This document shows positions 46,347 to 55,461 of a stretch of 64,000 bases of DNA, in pieces (position 1 is the stretch's first letter; each line of letters begins with the position of its first letter). A model generated the notes under the pieces. That model made no database searches, was not told where the DNA came from, and saw only the letters and a list, made by a program, of their open reading frames with translations. Location of the stretch: NCBI GenBank assembly GCA_009193035.1, contig SWDT01000567.1, positions 310,001 to 374,000 on the forward strand, in the 5' to 3' direction. Made by a program: the position numbers and the translations under genes. Source of the DNA: Halicephalobus mephisto. Lineage: Eukaryota > Nematoda > Chromadorea > Rhabditida > Panagrolaimidae.

Positions 46347-46886
46347 TACAGTATGATATATAATTTCATAATTATTAATATTAATTGTAAGTTGTTTTAT
46401 TACTCAGCAGTAGAGAAGTACTGTAGATCGTTAGAATCTTCTCAGTGAAATTTATAATTTAAATTATCGGAATTCTATTTATCATAGAGTTCAGAAGTTA
46501 GAAAATACAAAGTTTTATGAAATTTCGTAATTTTTTCGAAAAAAATTTTTTCTACAATAACTTCCAACTTGTACAGTATACAGAATTCTGATGACTAAAA
46601 CTATAAATTTAATGAGGGTATTTTAAGTTATCAGAGATCATCACATACTGTATGCTTCAGAAGTTATGACAGAAAATATGAATTTTTTCAAATTCCAAAA
46701 TTTAATAATTTTCGGAAATTTTTGCATTTTCTGCCATGACTTCTGAATCACACAGTATACAGAATTCTATGATGACTTAAATTACGATTTTCAATGAAAA
46801 TATTCCAACAATCTACAGTACTTTCTTATTGCTTCATAATAAACCAAGTTACACCCGATGGTTTTAAACTCGTAAGTCATACTGTA
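46347..46886. mobile_element. 540-bp inverted-repeat MITE with TACAGTATGA ends
   Basis: Left end TACAGTATGATATATAATTT and right end (reversed) TACAGTATGACTTACGAGTT. Further matched blocks run inward, such as AGTACTGTAGATCGTTAGAA and GTTCAGAAGTTAGAAAATAC, so both halves form one long diverged foldback. It shares the TACAGTA terminus with the elements at 41422 and 42525. Confidence 0.7.
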
Positions 46887-49247
46887 TCTTCTTAGAGAAA
46901 ATTTATCTTCTTTAAAATTTTCTGACATGTGTTAATTCGACTTTTTTCTTTATTTATGGACCACTATAAAGGACCCTGTTGAGTTATCTAATATCCTGGT
47001 GGGCTTCTGTTCTTCAAGTGCTTGTTTGATAAGGCTTTACAACTACCGTCCCAAAGTGTGCTGCGGCAAGTTCAAAACAATCCAAAACTCGATAATTTTT
47101 GAGTAAACACGTTTACAATCCACTCGAGTTTTGTTTTTTTCAAATTTTTTCTGAGGTCATCTCAGTAGGAGTTCCAGAATCCTTTGTTCCTAAAAATGAT
47201 TAATTATTTTTAAATCTTCGGATGTCTCTAAGTCGAAAAAATTAAATTCGAAATAATCCCCACGACGGGTGATTAATTTCAGTCAATTGTAACATGGATT
47301 TTTCGCCATGTGTGAACAGATACGGATCAAAGAATAAATTTTTTCTTTTTTTTGCCGCCTCCGATTACGTATTTCATATCCGGTCTTGTCCATATGTTGA
47401 GGAGATCAAATCACTCCAAATTTTTTTCACTAAGAAAATAATAAATTTTAATCAAAATATTTTAAAAAATAACTTTTATATAAATTTAAAAATTACGAAA
47501 TACATTAAAAATTTATTTTTTAATAACGTAATTTTGGAAAATTTTTATAAAAACAGATATTTTGAATTTTTTAAAGAATTTCAAAATGATTTATTTTTAA
47601 AAAGTTATTTTAATTCATAATATTGTGGAAATTACTTTTTTCTTATTTAAAAAATAATTTTTTTAAAAAGTACTGTAGTATGAATTATGATTTTTTTTAT
47701 ATCTAAGAGTACTTCAATGTGCAAAAATCAACCCCAAGGATAAACAGCAGCTTTCGTGACCTGTATGATCCTAATCTAGATTTCTGGATTTATCTAAAAA
47801 GAAAATAATTCCATAAATTAATTTCGAAATTGAATAAAATTACGAAATCGTTACTTAAAACCAAATTCACAGAATACTGTAGTTTCTAACAAGTTGTGAA
47901 AATCCTCATCAAAATAAAATCGTATCAAAGTCCATTTTTGATTTTTATAAAACAATTTAATTATGATTACATCCTTGTAAAATCACATAAATATTGGATT
48001 TAATAATTTTGAGTCTTGATTGGAAAGTTCTGAAAATTTGATCGGGACAATTTCGAACCGAAATTTATTTTTTGACTTTTATAATAGTATGGTTTTTTTC
48101 GGGATCAAAAAGCGGAAATGACTAAAGACTGATTTTTGCATTCACAAAGGACCGAATTCGGTAACCTACTGAGAGTCATTACTCATTTCCATTGTATCGT
48201 TTACACTCTCAGTGACTAATTTTCTGCTCAATTTCTCCAAAACCTCCTGATCCTTGACCAAATGCCGAGATTTACATTTTCTGTTAAATCCTACTTAATC
48301 TTTGAACAAATGAACAAATCCAAAAAAGTCCCAAATGTCTACCATTTTAATTGCGATAAATCTAGTTCAATCAAATTTGACCTGATAGAAAAGACGGAAA
48401 TCCGTTCTGGCCTCATTTGTTCAAGCTTTAAACCGCGACAAATGGCATGTTTATTTTCAGGATTAAATGGTCTCTCAATACATGGCCGCAAAGCATCTGT
48501 CCTTCGTTTTGTGTCAGAATTATCGCCATTCACACTGACCCTATTGCTGGCAATAATTTTTTTATGAATAGAAACCCTCTCAATGGTGTCAAAACCTCCG
48601 AGATCATGGTCCATTGTTTTTGCCTTGAGGACGTTCATTTCTCACGATCCAGGTGACTACTCGTTTCCATGCCTCGAAACCAGATTTCCCTCTGTTTACA
48701 GTACAATAGGATGAGCCTTTAGTGATGGCATTTTAGCACTTGGGGAATATGGAAACAATGCTGTAGTGATTGAGTGGATGAGCCTCGCAGGTCTAAAACA
48801 ATTGAAAGGATACCAGGGGGATGAGCCAAAAGGTGCTGAGGGGGTCTCTGCATGAGCCACATCCTCTAAAAAAGCCATAAGCCACCGGTGATACTTCATT
48901 ATTCCAAGTGTTTCTCGGATCAGTACCAAAACCACCGATGTCGAATCTACTTTGAATTAATTCGAATTCGAAAATTGATAAATTCGAATTCGAAAATTGA
49001 TAAATTTGAATTCGAATAAAATTGATAAATTCGAATTCGAATAGAATTATTAAGTTCGAAAATCGAGAGATTTGAATCAAATTACTCAAAAATTTAAGAT
49101 TTTGGAAAATCAACAGCTCTGATTAGTACTGTAGAAAAAATTTTCCATCGTAAATTGCGCAATTTTATTGTTGAGTAACAATTGTTCGAGAATCGAGTTT
49201 TATGTCTTTTTTGATTTATTTTATTGATATTATTTTTTTAGATTACA
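46887..49247. other. Intergenic DNA with weak coding relics
   Basis: A minus-strand frame at 48339-48638 (MNVLKAKTMDHDLGGFDTIE... IERPFNPENKHAICRGLKLE) has good codon use and reads like an exon or a transposon-protein relic; a further possible exon lies near 48180-48260. Another minus-strand coding-like patch is 48700-48940. None could be joined into a gene. 47440-47620 is AT-only. Confidence 0.35.
48940..49110. repeat. GAATTCGAA palindromic repeat
   Basis: Five or so short units around AAATTCGAATTCGAAAATTG; same family as 24895-25475. Confidence 0.75.
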
Positions 49248-50762
49248 ATGTTTCTGAGTTCGTCATATTTGCCTTGCTTAGAAGGCCAAAAACCTCATTC
49301 AATGAATTCATGCAAAACTGATTCTTCAAATGTCAAACCTGGCCATTGTCCAATTTGTAGACTTCAATTCAGACAAGTCAGTGATTTTATATTTTTGAAT
49401 AAATTAATTCATGAATTTTTCAGCCAGTTGCCCTTCCTTGTGGTCATTCAATGTGCCGTCCATGTTGTGAAGACCAATTGACGAAATACAACGGGAGTAC
49501 TGTAGCTGCTCGGAGGAGGACCCGACATCAGACGGTCTTGATGGGCATTGGGGCAGTAAATAAACATAAAAAACATAAAAATCCGAAACTTCAAAAAGCT
49601 TTAAGTTCCATTAAGGAATTCGAAAATGATGAAAATCGTTCGAAATTTTTCTACTTGAGTCCTGGCTGTCCTGTGTGTTATTCAGGACCTAAATTCGTAA
49701 GTTTACTGTAACCAGAGTTGAAATAATCATTCTTTTCTAGCAACCTCCGGTCCCAAATCATGCTCTTGAAAAACTTCTAATTGCTTGGGAAAGGTATACT
49801 GTATCTCAAAGAAGAACCTCCATGAAAAAACAAGAAAAACGAGAACTGTCAAGTCCAACACCTTCTTCAACTTCCTCCAGTGGATTTGAGGAGAATGATG
49901 AACAGATCAAAGCAAGTACACCGACAATTGACTTCAGCATTAGAAAGTGCAACATTGCCGTATTAGGGGCTGTCGGAGTTGGAAAAAGCCGACTTGTCAG
50001 AGCTCAACACTTGAACAAGCTCTTTTTCGGTCGAATCGGCGTTCCTTCTAAAGACGAAGATGACCTCATTAATCCCGTCGCCGAATTGCAGGCCAAGTAC
50101 ATGATTGAGATCTTGGACAATAATGTAAGTTCCTTTTATCTGCTCGAGAAGTTGCAGATTGCTCTTCATTCACGATCTAGCTTTACTACCGTAGTCAATC
50201 CTGAATTTGAGCAATTAAATTTAAAAAATAAAAATAGGTTTTAGATTTATCGGGATATTGTTTAAGAACTTGTAGATTACTCCTTACTGACAATCTGGGT
50301 CTGTTACTGTAGCTAATCTCAAACTAAATTCATAACTATCCAAAATATAAATTAACAAAGCGATCAGTTGAAAAATTCTACAGTATTCATCTTGAGTTTT
50401 ATAAACAATATACTGTAATTTTTTTTCAGGATATCGACGGAGATCTGGCTGATGCTGATGCCGTCATTCTTGCTTATGCTTGTAACAACCACGATTCGTT
50501 CGTTTCTGCTTTCAAAATTTACGAAGAAATCAGCAAAAGAGGATTTGGATCACTTCCTTTGATCTTGGTTGCAACCAAATGTGACATTGATCTCCACAGA
50601 AGAGAAATAAAATCAGAAGAAGCAGAATCACTCGCCAGACACATCGGTTGTCCTCACATGGAAGTCTCCGCGAAGAAGAACATTGGAGTCAACGAAGTTT
50701 TTACGGAACTTGTTCGATTAATCGAGACAAAATATGATCTTAGTACTACTCAAACGAATTAA
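49248..50762 (+). CDS. RING finger fused to a Ras-like small GTPase
   Basis: Exons 49248-49376, 49424-49696, 49741-50124 and 50430-50762 join in phase to 372 aa. The ATG lies 6 nt after TTTTTTTAG, a likely SL trans-splice site. Residues 34-130 hold RING cysteines: CPIC, then PCGHSMCRPCC, and after an unusually long lysine-rich loop of about 60 residues CPVC. A Ser/Thr-rich linker leads to a G domain: P-loop GAVGVGKS near residue 210, G4 TKCD, G5 EVSAKK. The usual switch-I threonine motif and the DTAG of G3 are not found; that position reads ILDNNDIDGD. So GTP may bind while hydrolysis or effector switching is altered. The combination implies a GTPase-linked ubiquitin ligase, comparable in concept to TRIM23. 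Confidence 0.85.
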
Positions 50763-51313
50763 ACTGCCATAGATCATATTATTACAAAATATCAAAATTA
50801 AAAATTGTTAATAAATTGTTTCAACAAGAATTTAAACCTTTTCACTCGGGATAAAAAATTAAAATTAAAGATTTGATTCTGTTTTTGTTATTTTAACAAT
50901 ATCAGTAAGGATTTCACGGATAATTATCGTTTCCCACATGATTCTGAGCATTCATCGGGCCTCCAACTACCAAGCCATCAAGTCAGCCGTTTCCACCGTA
51001 TGTAATTGCATTAAAATTTTGATTATGCATTATTTAGTGCCTATATTTCGGAAGAAATTGTTGTGTTAACTATATTGTTTAATTTCATAATTCCAAAAAT
51101 GCATTGAATTAAGAACCAACTCGTATATTACGGTCAAGAGACAAGTGACTTTTAACACGCAGAGATTCACTTGTAATAATCCCAGTAATTTATAGATTTT
51201 GGAATGATCTTAGGTTCAATTGAGTTTTCTAGATGAAAAATTACTTTAAAATTTTTCGTAATCCGGCTCGAAAAAATCATTATTCAATTAATAAAATATT
51301 TAAGAAGACATTA
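50763..51313. other. 3' UTR and intergenic DNA
   Basis: AT-rich; no open frame or repeat stands out. Confidence 0.5.
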
Positions 51314-52345
51314 AAGAAGGGAGTAAAAGATCCGGCCCCAAAATTTTGAACGCGCCTTTAGCGCTCTCGTATCGAGACACTAAATTTGCAGCTCTTTGCT
51401 TTCCAATGTGCCTGGTTGATTTCTATTTAAAATGTGTAACTCAGTTCAAAACATGGCTTTTTCCTCCGTCATCTGTATTATTCCTTAGAGTTTTCAGCTG
51501 GAGATGTCCAGGTCTTTTTGGAACATATTTTTCCTTTTTTCCTTCATATCCAAAATATCCATGAATGGTCAGCCGGAAATTTTACGCATTACCTACATTT
51601 GTCGAATACAACATTGTTGGACAAGAAATTTTCCAACGTCTTCTCTTGTTGCCATTCGTACCTTGATCCAAATAGGCCTAGAATAGACTCGGGATCACTC
51701 GAATTCCAAACTATATTGAAAATAGTTTTAAAAAAAACTTTTCTTGATGACATAGAATATTTGAAGTTTGTGAATTTCATCTCTTTTCTCGAGAGTTTTC
51801 ATAATGTCTGCATCTGCTGTCGTCCTAAAAGATTATTTTTTTGTCGATCCGGCATGGAGTGCCGAACAATGATAGCGGCACTCAGATATAATGAAACTTG
51901 TCGAGCAACAGAGGCTGGCGAACGAATTGTAGTCGAGGAATATGAGTATTATAGTAAGGCCAAAGGTGGAATGAGGAAAAAGATGAAGATGGGACCAGTA
52001 GTATTACAGTGGAAAAGAATTTTGGTCGAAAAAATCTTCAATCAATTTACTAATAATGAAAATGCTATTGACGAGGGGAATGACAGTGATTCTGAACGAT
52101 TTGAGGGTGAAGAGGAACGAGAAATTAAATTCATGGACCAAGGATTGGATGAATTATTGATTTTTGACGAGAATGATGTTGGTGAGGGAGTTGAAGATGA
52201 AGAATAGAGAGAAAACGGGTGATTTTAGATAGAAATCAACCAAGCACATTGGAAAGCAAAGAGCTGTAAATTTAGTGTCTCAACAGGAGAGCGCTAAAGG
52301 CGCGTTCAAAATTTTGGGGTCGGATCTTTTATCCCCCCTTTAAAT
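51314..52345. mobile_element. 1.03-kb inverted-repeat transposon with one residual gene
   Basis: Terminal repeats of ~115-120 bp (51314-51430 and 52226-52345) share AAAAGATCCG, CCCCAAAATTTTGAACGCGC, CTTTAGCGCTCTC and GCTCTTTGCTTTCCAATGTG. The ends near TTAAAG / CTTTAA suggest a TTA or TTAA target. An open frame fills the middle (51518-52207), listed separately. Superfamily unknown. Confidence 0.85.
51518..52207 (+). CDS. Residual gene of the 1.03-kb transposon
   Basis: The credible part is from about 51854: MECRTMIAALRYNETCRATE, then a basic segment KAKGGMRKKMKMGPVVLQWK and a long acidic C-terminus ending GVEDEE. The first third is Phe/Leu/Ile-rich and overlaps the inner edge of the inverted repeat, so it is probably noncoding. 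It looks like a DNA-binding remnant with acidic tail. No DDE catalytic core is present, so the element is non-autonomous. Confidence 0.45.
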   Translation: MEHIFPFFLHIQNIHEWSAGNFTHYLHLSNTTLLDKKFSNVFSCCHSYLDPNRPRIDSGSLEFQTILKIVLKKTFLDDIEYLKFVNFISFLESFHNVCICCRPKRLFFCRSGMECRTMIAALRYNETCRATEAGERIVVEEYEYYSKAKGGMRKKMKMGPVVLQWKRILVEKIFNQFTNNENAIDEGNDSDSERFEGEEEREIKFMDQGLDELLIFDENDVGEGVEDEE

Positions 52346-53017
52346 ATATTTTCGGGATTTAATTCAAGGAACACGTGAATCCTCAAGTTTTAATTTTACT
52401 GACATTGAAGATGGGAAATTTTTACAACTGTTAATCGAAATGAGTTTATAGGTAGAAATCATTAAATCCTTTAGCACTTTATCGAACGTTTCAAAACAAT
52501 TACAATATAGGGTTATAAACACGATATACTCAGGCTTTGGATTTTTCTCCTCTATTGTTCGCGCATCTCAGCCTTTCTGATCATCTTCAGGAAATTCTTC
52601 CTCTTACTAGAATCATCTTTTCGGTCCTTCTGATCTCGCTTCTTTCTTTGATGGATGCATCATGGCCGTTTGTACTCAGATTGCGGCTGACAAGGCCTGG
52701 ATCTGTAGTCTTCGGATCAGGACCCGATAATTAAATCCTTTAATCCGGAATTGAACAGCAGAAAGAAGTCGATCCCGATAAAAGAAAAAAGCAACATTCG
52801 GAAGAGTCAGTTTTTGTTATCTAGGGCAGATCATGGTTGCTCCATGATTGTTTCATTTAGATGGATATTTTTTGTAGTTATATAATAGAGAATTTAATAG
52901 GTGTGTAACTATCACGCTGACGAATCGCTTTTGAGATCTTCAATGTGAAAGTTCGTAATTGAATAAAATTTATATCTGATCAGTGATGGATACAATTCCC
53001 AGTAAAATTTGCAGAAC
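52346..53017. other. Region upstream of the Warthog gene
   Basis: No gene called. A short frame at 52537-52734 has no features; it is probably promoter/5' region. Confidence 0.5.
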
Positions 53018-54335
53018 ATGTTTTCATCGATCTTCGTCTTCGTTGGATTCATCGCCGTCGTTGATGGGTCTTACTGTGGTCCATTTTCAGTTCCATTTAG
53101 TCTCGAGGTTGGATTTGTATTCTATGTTCCATTTAGCATAACTAAACATCCAGCATACATCATCTGGAGGACTGATTCTTGGCTGTGCCCGATCCCCTTG
53201 TCTCGGGATTTCTCCTTTACATGAAACGGCGCTCCAATGGAGTAGTTTCCAAGGAAATGATGGATTCATCAGATATGACACTTTCGGAGAACAACCTTCA
53301 ACTTACGGAACGGTTAGCTGTCAACCAGATTTCGCTCCTCAATCCTGCTCTGGACCCACTCAATGGCTCGGAGGAATTGCCCCAGGAGCCGGATTTCCTA
53401 ATCAAACGTTTTATTTTCATTTTTCTCTTAAATTCAATAATTAATTTAGATTCGAAATCGTCTGCTGTACGTATGGACCCCTACAATTCGCCAGAACCAT
53501 TGGAGTTGCTTTAGTTTCTCGAGGTCAGATTTACACAGGAGGAAATGTGACTGCCTCAGGAGAATTGTCCTCATTCGACTACATCTCCAATGTTCAACGA
53601 GGATTCAATCCAGATGGCTCACTTGTCTATTCGGTCTTTGTAAAAAGGTTGTCTTGTCTTCCTCAACCCCTTCAAGTTCCTCCAGCTTACCCTGCTCCCA
53701 GTTACTCCCAAGGATATGGTTCCGGAGCTCCCTCTTTCTACTGTTTCTCTGGAGATTCTACTGTTGAACTCACTGGAGGAGAAAAGAAACGACTAGATGA
53801 ATTGGAAATCGGAGATTGGGTTTATGCAGTCAACAACGGTCAACTTGTAACTGCCGTAGTCGACAAATGGATTCACAGAAAGACTTCAGAATCTGCCGAG
53901 TTTCTAAAGATTCAGTTAGAAAATGAGAAATCTATCAAAATTACAAGAAAGCATTACATTTACAAAACTCCTTGCAGAGGAGATGTAATTGATATGGAAA
54001 AGTATATGGTCTTTGCTGAAGAACTCCAGATCGGAGACTGTCTCTTTGTAAAAGACAACGAAGAAGGATTTCTCAGAAGTAAAATTACCTCCATCTCCAA
54101 AATCACAGAAATAGGATTCTATGCTCCAAAGACGGCTACTGGGAACCTCTTTGTTAACGGAATTTTCGTTTCTTGTTACACCAATCTCAAGCACGAGGAA
54201 ATCCAGGACGGATACATTCGCATGACGTCGTGGTTGAAAAAAATGATTTATGATTCGGAAGAGGAAGTGGAGCTGATACCAGGTGTTTCAGCTTTGTTGG
54301 CATTTGCAAAGGATATTTTGACGGAAACTTTTTAA
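53018..54335 (+). CDS. wrt: Warthog (Wart + Hog) hedgehog-related secreted protein
   Basis: Exons 53018-53107, 53154-53407 and 53450-54335 join in phase to 409 aa. Signal peptide, then the Wart domain: SYCGPFSVPFSLE, LGCARSPCLGI, DGFIRYD, SCSGPTQWLGGIAPGAGF and IVCCTYGPL, with the paired cysteines typical of the family. A Pro/Tyr/Ser-rich linker follows. The Hog (Hint) autoprocessing domain begins at the conserved cysteine in FYCFSGDSTVEL, near residue 213, and keeps the TxxH motif (ITRKHYI) and the SCY motif near its end (FVSCYTN), so self-cleavage looks possible. In C. elegans, Wrt proteins are made mainly in epidermis and support moulting and cuticle; that role is inferred. Which numbered wrt it corresponds to was not determined. 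Confidence 0.93.
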
Positions 54336-55461
54336 TTTATTGCGATATTGATAAAACATGTGTTAAAAGTTAAATTTGTTAAAAACTATCGGTTTTCTGA
54401 TTGATAGAGAAATTTGGATCGAGGATCTTCCAAAGAAACCTGTGTATCAAAAACAAGCATCACTGATCAAGAGTACTTCGAAGAATATAAATTACGACTC
54501 GATTGCTGCAAAGGATATTTTCGTACATTTTCGGAGATTACTTTTTGCGTCCGCAGCAATATTGCACACAAGAAACCGGAATTTTGACAGCGTGTAAAGT
54601 AAAAGTGCAGTATTTCATCACGGAAATCCGTAATTTAAAAAAATGTATGTTTTACTAAAAGTTACAATTTTCGCAACAAAAAAGCTGCAATTGATATCAC
54701 GAATATTGAAGCTAATATAAAATTGTAACAACTATCTTGTATTGTCTATCAGGCTTGGTAATTGTTGCAAAAATCATACATAATGGTGATATTTACATTT
54801 GCTTTCAGAAAGTTGTCAAGTTTATAAAAAAATCAATATTTTTCATATATTAATAGTTTTTATGGCTTTTTTAATTTTCCCAATCTTTCGAAATATTTCC
54901 TAATCTCAGGGACTCTATACTTAATTATAGATCAGAAAGTTATTAGTTTTTATATCATTGTAAGGAATACGGTACATGCCCAATCAACGAGCTGTAATCA
55001 CTCAGTCAAACAGAGAAAAAGAAACATTTTTTATTTGTTCGAAGGCGACAGTTTCCTTTATTTTCGTTTATAATTTTGTTTCTGTTGTGATCTCAATAAG
55101 GTTTAATTACTCAAGTTTGAGAGCTGACTAAATGAGTTGTTCGTCTGACATCTACACTATCAGAATTTTTAGAAACTAGCTATAATGCTGGTAGTATGAA
55201 GTATTTATCGAGGAAAAGTAAAATTCTGACTAAAAAATTGGAAGAAACAAAAAAGTTTAGAAGTGAGAAAAAAAAGCAATGAACCACCAGAGAACATGAG
55301 AACTACAGTAACGCATCTAGGTCTTAACGCGAATGATTGCTCCCACACCGTAATTTCTTTGTTTTCTTTTTTTATTTTCCATTCATTCATGTATTTCTGG
55401 AGTTTTCCGTGCGGTCGCTTTTCTGTTATTTTTCTCTATTGAGGACCGAATCTGATCCGCA
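54336..55461. other. Intergenic DNA with an SL1-like site
   Basis: A frame at 54376-54597 directly after the Warthog stop (DREIWIEDLPKKPVYQKQ...) is probably 3' UTR or a relic. The SL1-like sequence at 55100-55121 is listed separately. Otherwise nothing. Confidence 0.5.
55100..55121 (+). ncRNA. SL1-like leader sequence without a donor, pseudogene or retrocopy
   Basis: 21 of 22 positions match the canonical SL1 leader (a single C to T in the ACCC block, reading ACTC). It is followed by AGCTGA rather than a GT donor, so it cannot be trans-spliced from here. A reverse-transcribed SL1-bearing mRNA, or a decayed SL RNA gene, would look like this. Confidence 0.5.
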
